A DNA stretch of 11,113 nt, taken from assembly GCA_028872645.1 (NCBI GenBank), contig JAPKDK010000080.1, forward strand, positions 1 to 11,113, in the 5' to 3' direction. This document shows, piece after piece, positions 1-6,766 of this stretch; positions within the stretch are counted from its first letter, which is position 1, and the number at the start of each line of letters is the position of its first letter. A program made the translations under genes and the position numbers. Source of the DNA: Verrucomicrobiota bacterium (GTDB lineage: Bacteria; Verrucomicrobiota; Verrucomicrobiia; Limisphaerales; UBA1100). The notes beneath the pieces are model-generated. The model was not told the origin of the DNA, did not search any database, and worked only from the letters and a program-made list of their open reading frames with translations.

Positions 1-1
1 C

Positions 2-307
2 ATTGCGGCAGGATTATTTGGCGTGGCCAACTCCGGCGGCGAAGTAGCGTGGAGCCTTTGGGTTACCAAATTTGCGCCCGCCAAACACGTGGCCGATTAC
101 ATGAGCGTCCACTTGTTTTTCAACGGCATCCGCAATTTCATTTCGCCTTTTCTTGGTTTTTGGCTGATTGGATTAATGCCCGCCAGCAATCTTAGCCTAT
201 TTAGCGCGGGCCTTATTGTTGCCTCAAGCTTGGCGTTGCTCTCGGATTACCCCTCGGGTGAAAAGGCGCGACGCGGCGCGGCATTGACTGAGGAGATTTC
301 CGACTAG
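2..307 (+). CDS. MFS-type transporter, C-terminal fragment (5' end outside window)
   Basis: This is the last 101 residues of a membrane protein. The frame is open from base 2, so the gene starts upstream of the window; the GTG at 23 is only an internal codon. Two hydrophobic stretches are visible, one around FFNGIRNFISPFLGFWLIG and one around NLSLFSAGLIVASSLALL. They are joined by a short polar-poor loop and followed by a charged cytoplasmic-like tail (SGEKARRGAALTEEISD). The preceding segment, with a W-x-x-W-V-T-K-like stretch and a helix rich in small residues, fits the last two helices of a major facilitator superfamily permease. No substrate can be inferred. The gene ends tail-to-tail with the DUF3445 gene, and their stop codons overlap. 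MFS is the best guess; another polytopic transporter is possible because only the tail is seen. Confidence 0.72.
   Translation: MAAGLFGVANSGGEVAWSLWVTKFAPAKHVADYMSVHLFFNGIRNFISPFLGFWLIGLMPASNLSLFSAGLIVASSLALLSDYPSGEKARRGAALTEEISD
304..307. other. CTAG shared by two convergent stop codons
   Basis: The MFS gene ends with TAG at 305-307 and the DUF3445 gene ends with TAG read from 306 to 304 on the other strand. The palindrome CTAG therefore serves both, and no intergenic space remains for a conventional bidirectional terminator. I see no clear hairpin followed by a T-run in the last bases of either gene. Confidence 0.9.
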
Positions 308-1092
308 CCCAGCAACTCCAGCAAATGCCCGCGCGCGGCGGTGACGTTTTTATAATCCGCAACCTCCTCCGGCATGGTAGCGATGGCGCGGTGCAAACCG
401 GCTTGGGCTTCAGGAAATTTTTTAAGTTCAGCCAGCGACACATTCACGAGTCGAATGCCAAATAGCAACGCGCGCGTTTGCGGCAGCCGATAGAGCACTT
501 GATCTTCAATACGGATCCACGCCTCGGTGTCAGCAAACGGCGGCGTGAGGTGCGGAATATCGCGGGTGGGATGTTGGTTGAGTTTCGGCGAGCGGCTGAG
601 GCCCCAGTTGGAGCGCTCCCATGCTCTGCCAGGTTCGAAGTTGGCGAGGAATTTATCAATGCGCGCGCCGAGGTTTTCGTTAAGCGTGGGCACCGGCGAA
701 TGGATGGCGTGCACGGGCAGCCCGATTTTTTCCTCCGGCCGCCACGACGAGGGGAAGCAAACGGCCCCTGCGCGGAATACAAAACGCTCGTTTTCGTCCG
801 GCAACAAAATTAAAAAATCTGGTTCCCAATGCAGCGCCAATTCGCGGCAAGTGCCCCCGTCCAATCCAGCCCATTCGGAGCATTCGGCCACCGCCTTTGC
901 CGCAGATGATTCCTCAAACAAATATTGCGCCGGTGCTTCATCCAAGGCAGCACGACGACCGGCCATCAGCTTATCGTGCTCAGACGTGTCCGCAAAAAAT
1001 ACTACCGCATCACCAGGCCTTGCACCGAAACGAAACTCAAAATCTTGATCCGGAAATAATCCTAGCCATGCGGGTTGGTTGTCTGGAGTCAT
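304..1092 (-). CDS. DUF3445 family protein, heme-dependent oxidative N-demethylase alpha-subunit-like
   Basis: This is a 262-residue soluble protein with no signal peptide or membrane segment. Recognisable DUF3445 landmarks, in order, are CFPSSWRPEEKIG (112-124), then AIHSPVP (129-135), ERSNWGL (159-165) and WIRIEDQVLYRLPQTRALLF (192-211). In the studied member, the Pseudomonas mendocina HODM alpha subunit, this family has a PAS-like heme-binding fold and demethylates secondary amines. Other subunits supply electrons there, and none is visible here. H131 in the HSPVP motif is a possible functional histidine, but I cannot assign the heme ligand. The ATG at 1092 is chosen because it overlaps the upstream TGA as ATGA; a longer reading from 1143 would overlap the neighbour by 55 bp. 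It is the last gene of the operon. Family membership is fairly secure; enzymatic activity and substrate are inferred. Confidence 0.85.
   Translation of the reverse strand: MTPDNQPAWLGLFPDQDFEFRFGARPGDAVVFFADTSEHDKLMAGRRAALDEAPAQYLFEESSAAKAVAECSEWAGLDGGTCRELALHWEPDFLILLPDENERFVFRAGAVCFPSSWRPEEKIGLPVHAIHSPVPTLNENLGARIDKFLANFEPGRAWERSNWGLSRSPKLNQHPTRDIPHLTPPFADTEAWIRIEDQVLYRLPQTRALLFGIRLVNVSLAELKKFPEAQAGLHRAIATMPEEVADYKNVTAARGHLLELLG
1089..1092 (-). other. ATGA stop/start overlap (long synthase-like to DUF3445)
   Basis: Read on the - strand, the four bases are ATGA: TGA ends the 856-residue protein and ATG starts the DUF3445 protein. No Shine-Dalgarno motif sits at normal spacing; a GGTGGAAG lies about 20 bases upstream, too far to be standard. 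Termination-reinitiation is the likely way the second gene is translated. Confidence 0.8.
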
Positions 1093-3659
1093 AGCGTTTG
1101 ACCGGTTAGACGCTTCCACCGGTCGGCCCACCGATACCACCACGCAGGTTTGTACATGATTCGGAAAATACTCGCGTAATCATCCGACCACAGTGGTGAA
1201 TCCTCATTCTGAGTGAGATCTGCCAACGGATATCCCCAGAGTTCGGGGATTTCAAAAAAACCGGGATCGCGCCCTAATAGCACCCAGGTGGATGCGTACA
1301 CCCATTCCTCGCCGGAGCCATCGTCCGGATTGTCCACCACCATCATGGTGAGATCAAACTCCCGTGCCAGTCGCCGCACCACCGGTTCTAAATCAAGATA
1401 ACGATTGGAGATATGAACCGCCAACACACCTTTTGAATCGAGGTGTTTCAAGTAAATCGCCACCGATTCCTTGGTCAATAAATGTACTGGGATTGCATCG
1501 CTGCTAAATGCATCCAATGCTAGGACGTGAAATCCCTGAGGCTTGCCCGAGTGCAATTCTTCCTCCATCGACAACCGCGCATCACCCAGCACCACCTCAA
1601 CCTCTGCCCCGCGCTCTTTAGCCTCTAGCAAATACGTAAACGTGCCCACTTCCAGCGATGACAAATTCACCACTTGTGGGTTAATTTCATACATTCGATA
1701 GTGATCCCCGTCCTCCGCATATCCGGCCAGTGTGCCCACGCCCAGCCCCACCACGCCCACACGCAAACCTCCCGTAGCATTTTCGTCCAACGGAAAATAC
1801 TGTACCGCCAACCCCACGCCCGTGGGCGGGCCGTAATAGGTGGTCACCCGCCCACTGACCTCGGCTCCCGTAAATTGGTAACCATGCGTGATACGACCAT
1901 TGAGTAGTAGACGATACTCATCCCCCATGCTATCCAGATATTCTGATATTTTCAAAATACCATAAAATCCCCGCTCGCGGTAAATAGCGTCGCCGCGACC
2001 ATCCCGGGCCTGAACGACGAGCCCGACAGCAAGTGCCACCAGTAACGGGACCCAGCCACCCGCAGCCCAGCCCCAGTGAATGCGCCAGCCGCGCCAATCG
2101 CGCACGCTGTTCCACACAAAGGCATTGAGCGCCAGCAAAGCGGCAGCCACCCACACACCGGGATTAAATTGGTTGAGATAATGGAATTTGCTGTTGAGCA
2201 AATAGTCGCCCGCAATCACCAATGCCACCAGCATTAGCGTCAGCGCGCCAAGTGCGCCGAAAATTCCAGAATAGATTTCACACAATTCCGTGCGACGCGA
2301 TGGAGCCCACCAATGATGAAACACCACGCGCGTTAATAAACAGGCCACCACAAAAGGCAACAACACCGTTACCGCACGCCATTTTCCATTCAAGCTGGTG
2401 TGCTGCAGAAATGCCAAACACACCGCCACCCAGCAACCCATCAGGATTAGCCGCAGATGCCATTTGCTGATACGCCAATCCTCGCGCCCCACGCAACAAG
2501 CCACAAGAAACAGCAGCCCCACTGCCCAAAGGGAGATATGAAATTCCCAGTAGCCATTAAACCAAAGCGGCGCCAACACAGCCACAAACAGCCCTCCCAT
2601 TGCGCCGCCAGCGGAAATGCCAAGAAAATATTGCGTGAGCCGTGTCGGCTCCGGCCGCAGGCGATACAGTTCGCCGTGGCACACCATACAGCTTACGAAA
2701 AGCGCGCCGCAGTGGAGGCTCACCTGCGTTAGGATGTCCATATCCACCCCTTCCTTTAACGCCCAGATCACGCCGATCCAAAGCGGCACCAGAAGTGGCA
2801 CAAAATACTCCCGCACATACCAGCGCGGATTATCGAAACAGATGATAAATGTAATGAGATAAAGCGCCAATGGCAGCACCCATAAAAACGGCACCACCGC
2901 CACATCGAGGCACAGCTTATTGGTAGTGGCCATCAGCAATGCCGTGCCGCATGCGGGCAATGCCAACCACAACGGCCAGCGCATGGCTTTGGAGAGTTTG
3001 GTTTCTTCACGAGATTCCTCCAGCTCCACTTTGCCCGCATCCTTTGCGCGGTACAGTCGCCACGCCAACCAACCGCACGTCACTCCGTAAAGGAGCATCC
3101 CGAGCGACCAGCCATTAACCTGCAAAGTGCGTGTACTCCAGGGTTCCACAAGAAAAGGATAGCCAATGAGCGCCAGCAATGAGCCCACATTGGAAAGTGC
3201 GTAAAGCCGATACGGCGAGCGGCCCGGATGCGTGCGTGCAAACCACGCCTGCACCAGCGGACCGGTGGCAGAGAGCACGAGATACGGCAAGCCAATGCTC
3301 AGTGTGAGCAGCATCAATATCTGCGGTGTGGGCGATTCGCCACCCGTGGGTTTGAGGCTTTCACTGGGAGTGATGGGCAGCGTAATCACAGCCAACGCCA
3401 GCAACACGCCGTGAACAATCACTTGTTTGCGCAGTGGCAAAAAATGATTGAGACAATGTGCGTAGGCATAGCCGCCGAGCAGGAGGCATTGGAAAAAGAG
3501 TAGACACGTGGTCCAAACGCCAGGCGTGCCGCCGAACCATGGGAGAATGTATTTGCCGATCAACGGCTGCACCAGAAACAGTAAAAACGCGCCCCAGAAA
3601 ATGGTGATTGCAAACAGCGGGAGTCCCACTGTGGGAGCTTTGGAGTCACTGTCAGCCAT
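1089..3659 (-). CDS. Fused polytopic membrane / spermidine synthase-like protein (long form)
   Basis: This is an 856-residue protein. Residues 13-550 contain roughly 16-17 hydrophobic segments, including NKLCLDVAVVPFLWVLPLAL (247-266) and CHGELYRLRP (327-336), stretches I recall as typical of bacterial fused MFS/spermidine synthase proteins. A linker follows with FYGILKI (565-571), NGRITHG (587-593) and TTYYGP (606-611). The Rossmann domain comes next: a glycine loop VVGLGVGTL (636-644), an acidic nucleoside-binding position in YEIN (E658), GDAR (692-695) and LDAFSSDAIPVHLLT (715-729). A C-terminal WSDDYASIF (824-832) is also present. In true spermidine synthases the loop reads roughly DSSDP with a catalytic aspartate; here it is DAFSSD, so aminopropyl transfer is doubtful. 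The domain probably faces the cytoplasm. The start overlaps the upstream gene by 8 bp and the stop overlaps the DUF3445 start by 4 bp. Substrate unknown. Confidence 0.88.
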   Translation of the reverse strand: MADSDSKAPTVGLPLFAITIFWGAFLLFLVQPLIGKYILPWFGGTPGVWTTCLLFFQCLLLGGYAYAHCLNHFLPLRKQVIVHGVLLALAVITLPITPSESLKPTGGESPTPQILMLLTLSIGLPYLVLSATGPLVQAWFARTHPGRSPYRLYALSNVGSLLALIGYPFLVEPWSTRTLQVNGWSLGMLLYGVTCGWLAWRLYRAKDAGKVELEESREETKLSKAMRWPLWLALPACGTALLMATTNKLCLDVAVVPFLWVLPLALYLITFIICFDNPRWYVREYFVPLLVPLWIGVIWALKEGVDMDILTQVSLHCGALFVSCMVCHGELYRLRPEPTRLTQYFLGISAGGAMGGLFVAVLAPLWFNGYWEFHISLWAVGLLFLVACCVGREDWRISKWHLRLILMGCWVAVCLAFLQHTSLNGKWRAVTVLLPFVVACLLTRVVFHHWWAPSRRTELCEIYSGIFGALGALTLMLVALVIAGDYLLNSKFHYLNQFNPGVWVAAALLALNAFVWNSVRDWRGWRIHWGWAAGGWVPLLVALAVGLVVQARDGRGDAIYRERGFYGILKISEYLDSMGDEYRLLLNGRITHGYQFTGAEVSGRVTTYYGPPTGVGLAVQYFPLDENATGGLRVGVVGLGVGTLAGYAEDGDHYRMYEINPQVVNLSSLEVGTFTYLLEAKERGAEVEVVLGDARLSMEEELHSGKPQGFHVLALDAFSSDAIPVHLLTKESVAIYLKHLDSKGVLAVHISNRYLDLEPVVRRLAREFDLTMMVVDNPDDGSGEEWVYASTWVLLGRDPGFFEIPELWGYPLADLTQNEDSPLWSDDYASIFRIMYKPAWWYRWADRWKRLTGQTL
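3652..3659 (-). other. 8-bp gene overlap (short to long synthase-like gene)
   Basis: The bases read ATGGCTGA on the - strand. ATG starts the long synthase-like protein and the terminal TGA, in another frame, stops the short one. The upstream bases (ending TTCAATCCAACG) contain no purine-rich ribosome binding site, which supports translational coupling of the pair. Confidence 0.8.
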
Positions 3660-5364
3660 CGTTGGATTGAAGAATATTCATCAACCCGCGCCGGTTGGCC
3701 TCGCGATTGTGCGCGTCGTGAAACTCCACTGGATTGAAATCATCCAGCAAGATGCTCCCCTTTTCCGGATCGTACTCACGCACTTTTTTCCACGCTAACC
3801 CCAACTCACCCTGCACTTGAGAGTGTTCCGAAAAAAAAGGCCCCGATTGCTTCGCCTGTCGCCACCAATCGAACCACTCATTCCGGATGGCGTCATCATC
3901 CACTGTCGCGGCCATACGTTCGCGGGCCTCTGCGTTGGGGGCTGGCGGCGGGCGATGCGCCACGATCTGTTTCGCCGGCGTGGCCACAAAAAATACATTG
4001 CCTTGCCCTGATGCGTGGACAATGACGCTGGCTTTGCCAAATACTTCGCGCAGTGTTTTATCCAACGAAGTGGCGAAAAATTTTCGTTCATCTGTGGACT
4101 CGCCAAAGCTATTGATCACCAGCACGCCCTGCGGCGTAAGATGATTGCGAATGGATTCGAACGCCTCCTTCGTCATCAGGTGGCTGGGCGATGAATCGCC
4201 AAGAAAGGCATCCAAAATAATGGCGTCGTACCGCTTATCCGTTTGGTTGAGATACTGTCGACCGTCAGAAATAATCACCTTTAGCTTGGACGAATCAAAA
4301 TCAAAATGCTGCTCAGCCATGGGCACCACCGCCCCATTTATTTCCACAACATCCACCTCGATACCATCATGAACAAGTTGCATTGGCACAACCCCCACGC
4401 CCATGCCGATGCAGAGGGCTTTTTCGAGCTTGGGGGTGTAGGCATGCGCCAACCAACGCAGCGCGCCGGAAAATAACGAGCGGCTTTTGCGGGTGATGGG
4501 ATCGTATGTGTTTTGGATGAGTTGATCGTTAAGGTACCGGCGCTCCCGATAGTCGCCATTGCGATACTCGATGACGAGCAACTCGCCATAATTCGAGTTG
4601 GCGCGGTAAAGCACATCCCAAGTTAGCCCGGCGTATTTCATCGTATCTGAAAACTGGCCGCGCAAGCCGCTGTGGCCAAGGCCGGCGGTGAGCAGCACGG
4701 CCACTACCAACGCGGTGGCCGCCGATTCGTTGCGCCCCCACACCATAAAGTAAACCGCCGCCAACACAACCAAGACACCTGCGGTGATCAACATTGTCAC
4801 GGAGTTTTGAAAATGGGGGATAAGCACGTAACCAATCAACACCGCGCCGGCCACGCTGCCGAGGGTGCTGATGGCGGTGAGCCGGCCCATGTTCCCACCC
4901 ACTTGTTTGACATTTTGCGTGAGCATGCGCACGAGGAATGGGCCGGTCATAGCTAACAAGGCCAGAGGGATGAGGAACAGAAACGCCGAGGCAAACAACG
5001 ACGCCCATTCAAGCGGAAGTTTCAAAAGTTTGAAACAAATCGGCTTCACCATTGGCACTGTAGCGGCGAGGTACACGGCGGCTCCGAGAATAGAATAATA
5101 GAGAAAATTCAGGCGCGGTGAGCGATCCACCACATAGCCGCCTACGAAATAGCCCACCGAAAGTGCCACCAGCGTGACGGCGATTTGGGCCGTCCACACA
5201 AAATGCGAGGTGCCGAGAAAAGGCGAAAGCATTTTTGCACCAAGGATTTCTACAATGAGAATCACCGCACCTGTGATCGTGGCGGTGAGGTATAGAAATC
5301 GGCGCAGTCCAGCGGATAATTCTCCGGAATCAGACTCAGTGAGGGATTGTTTTAATTTGTTCAC
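3652..5364 (-). CDS. Fused membrane / spermidine synthase-like protein (short form)
   Basis: This is a 570-residue protein when started at GTG 5364. About seven hydrophobic helices occupy residues 22-230, beginning with TATITGAVILIVEILGAKML. A globular spermidine-synthase-like domain follows: GELLVIEY (260-267), RRYLNDQLIQNTYDP (275-289), a glycine loop CIGMGVGVVP (318-327), DVVEIN with E341, SDGRQYL (366-372) and YDAIILDAFLGDSSPSHLMT (379-398). A charged tail of about 110 residues (461-570) has no recognised fold. As in its neighbour, the canonical D-x-x-D of spermidine synthases is replaced by DAFLGD, so the reaction is uncertain. The GTG start makes a GTGA overlap with the dipeptidase stop. 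An in-frame ATG at 5391 (579 residues) is the alternative and would overlap by 31 bp; neither has a clear ribosome binding site. It is likely translationally coupled to genes on both sides. Confidence 0.86.
   Translation of the reverse strand: MNKLKQSLTESDSGELSAGLRRFLYLTATITGAVILIVEILGAKMLSPFLGTSHFVWTAQIAVTLVALSVGYFVGGYVVDRSPRLNFLYYSILGAAVYLAATVPMVKPICFKLLKLPLEWASLFASAFLFLIPLALLAMTGPFLVRMLTQNVKQVGGNMGRLTAISTLGSVAGAVLIGYVLIPHFQNSVTMLITAGVLVVLAAVYFMVWGRNESAATALVVAVLLTAGLGHSGLRGQFSDTMKYAGLTWDVLYRANSNYGELLVIEYRNGDYRERRYLNDQLIQNTYDPITRKSRSLFSGALRWLAHAYTPKLEKALCIGMGVGVVPMQLVHDGIEVDVVEINGAVVPMAEQHFDFDSSKLKVIISDGRQYLNQTDKRYDAIILDAFLGDSSPSHLMTKEAFESIRNHLTPQGVLVINSFGESTDERKFFATSLDKTLREVFGKASVIVHASGQGNVFFVATPAKQIVAHRPPPAPNAEARERMAATVDDDAIRNEWFDWWRQAKQSGPFFSEHSQVQGELGLAWKKVREYDPEKGSILLDDFNPVEFHDAHNREANRRGLMNILQSNDG
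5361..5364 (-). other. GTGA stop/start overlap (dipeptidase to short synthase-like)
   Basis: On the - strand GTG (5364-5362) can start the short synthase-like protein while TGA (5363-5361) ends the dipeptidase. It resembles the ATGA junction at 1089-1092, which is why GTG is preferred over the ATG at 5391. The choice is not certain, because neither start has a visible ribosome binding site. Confidence 0.6.
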
Positions 5365-6734
5365 GATGATGCGGCGGCCAACGCCGGCCATAGACGGGCA
5401 CTCATGGCCGCGCCTTTGTGGAAACAGGTGAGGTCGAATTTTTCGTTAGGTGAATGGAGGTTGTCGTCCGGCAATGCCAGTCCAAGCAGCAGCGAATCTG
5501 CGCCCAGCACTTTCTTGAATTCCGTGATAATCGGAATGGAACCGCCCTCGCGCAGAATGACCGGCTCGTGCCCAAAGGCGGCACGCAATGCGCCGAGCGC
5601 CGCCTGCGCTTGCGGGCCGCGGGGCGACACCAAATAAGGCTCGGCACCGTGGCCTTCCTCGATTTCCAAACGGACGCCCGGCGGGCAAAGTTTTTTCAAT
5701 TGTTTCTTTAACAGCCGCAAAATTTCGCGGGGTGATTGGTCAGGCACAATGCGACAGGTGATCTTCACGCGCGCCCACGCGGGGACGATCGTCTTGCTGC
5801 CCTCGCCCTGATAGCCGCTAGTGAGCCCGTTGATTTCCAGCGTGGGCCGGGCGCTGCGTTGTTCGATGGCGGTGAAGCCCGCCTCGCCAAACAGGCCATT
5901 CACCCCGAGTAATTTTTTGTAAGCCGCCTCGCTGTACGGCAGGCGTTTGAATTGCTTCCGTTCGTGGGCGGAAAGTTTTTGCACTTTGTCGTAAAAACCG
6001 GGCACGGTGATGCGGCCTTTTTTGTCACGCAACGCCGCCAGTATTTGGCTCAGCGCCATCGCGGGATTTTGCACGCTGCCGCCGTAAATGCCCGAATGCA
6101 AATCGGCCTTGGGCCCGCGCACGGTGACCTCCATCGCCGCCACGCCACGCAGTGCGTATGTGAGCGCGGGGTGTTTTTTGGACGGCATACCGGTGTCCGA
6201 CACCACCACAGTATCGCATTTTAGCTCGCGTTTCTTTTGGCGGAGAAATTTCATCAAACTTTCGCTGCCCACTTCTTCCTCGCCCTCGATCACGAAGGTG
6301 AGGTCGCACGGCAGTTCCGTGCCGGTTTTCAAATATGCCTCCACCGCTTTGAGGTGCGCGAAGTGTTGGCCTTTATTATCCGTGGCACCGCGCGCGTAAA
6401 CCGCGCCATTGCGAATGGTGGGCTCGAAAGGCGGCGAGTTCCATTCGTGCAATGGCTCCGGCGGCTGCACGTCGTAATGGCCGTACACCAAAAAATGAGG
6501 GCGCTTGCCTGGCCTTTTAGGCGTGGTGGCGGTGACGATTGGATGAAAATCCGTAGCGTGCTTGCGCGCCTTGAGCCCGATGGCGCGGCAATGATTCACC
6601 ACCCAATCAGCCGTGGCCCGGACGTCCTTGGCGTGTTTGCTTTGGGCGGAAACGCTGGGCAAGCGAAGGTACTCGCAGAGCTCCTCTTCAAAGCGTCCGC
6701 GATGGGCTTGGAGGTAATCAAGAACCGGTTGCAT
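5361..6734 (-). CDS. M20-family metallopeptidase (CNDP/carnosinase-like dipeptidase)
   Basis: This is a 457-residue cytoplasmic zinc-dependent dipeptidase or related amidohydrolase. All family landmarks are present: GHYDVQPPEP with H86 and D88, ATDNKGQ with bridging D119, EGEEEVGS with the general base and metal-ligand glutamates at about E153/E154, VSDTGMP with D180, and LHSPNEKF with H427 as the last metal ligand. The inserted dimerisation domain carries DLHSGIYGGSVQNP, whose H213 matches the histidine that reaches into the partner's active site in carnosinase-type enzymes. The catalytic set looks complete, so activity is expected; the preferred dipeptide cannot be read. I start at ATG 6734 (MQPVLDYL), where family similarity begins. 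A longer reading from 6797 would add 21 atypical residues and overlap the AsmA-like gene. The length is normal for the family. It lies 32 bp downstream of the AsmA-like gene, and its TGA overlaps the next start. Confidence 0.93.
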   Translation of the reverse strand: MQPVLDYLQAHRGRFEEELCEYLRLPSVSAQSKHAKDVRATADWVVNHCRAIGLKARKHATDFHPIVTATTPKRPGKRPHFLVYGHYDVQPPEPLHEWNSPPFEPTIRNGAVYARGATDNKGQHFAHLKAVEAYLKTGTELPCDLTFVIEGEEEVGSESLMKFLRQKKRELKCDTVVVSDTGMPSKKHPALTYALRGVAAMEVTVRGPKADLHSGIYGGSVQNPAMALSQILAALRDKKGRITVPGFYDKVQKLSAHERKQFKRLPYSEAAYKKLLGVNGLFGEAGFTAIEQRSARPTLEINGLTSGYQGEGSKTIVPAWARVKITCRIVPDQSPREILRLLKKQLKKLCPPGVRLEIEEGHGAEPYLVSPRGPQAQAALGALRAAFGHEPVILREGGSIPIITEFKKVLGADSLLLGLALPDDNLHSPNEKFDLTCFHKGAAMSARLWPALAAASS

Positions 6735-6766
6735 CCGCGCGGAGTGTACCAAAAGGCAGCAGGCAA
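6735..6766 (-). other. 32-bp spacer between AsmA-like gene and dipeptidase gene
   Basis: This is the only gap in the operon. It contains the 8-base palindrome CCGCGCGG directly before the dipeptidase ATG and no Shine-Dalgarno-like purine run. It is too short to hold a convincing promoter or terminator, so read-through from the AsmA-like gene is expected. Confidence 0.5.

Noticed and set aside
1093..1143. Longer DUF3445 start at 1143
   Set aside because: It would overlap the upstream gene by 55 bp and add residues (VVSVGRPVEASNRSNA) that do not resemble the family; the ATGA start is simpler.
6735..6742. CCGCGCGG palindrome as an operator before the dipeptidase gene
   Set aside because: An 8-base GC-only palindrome is common in DNA of this composition, and no promoter elements accompany it.
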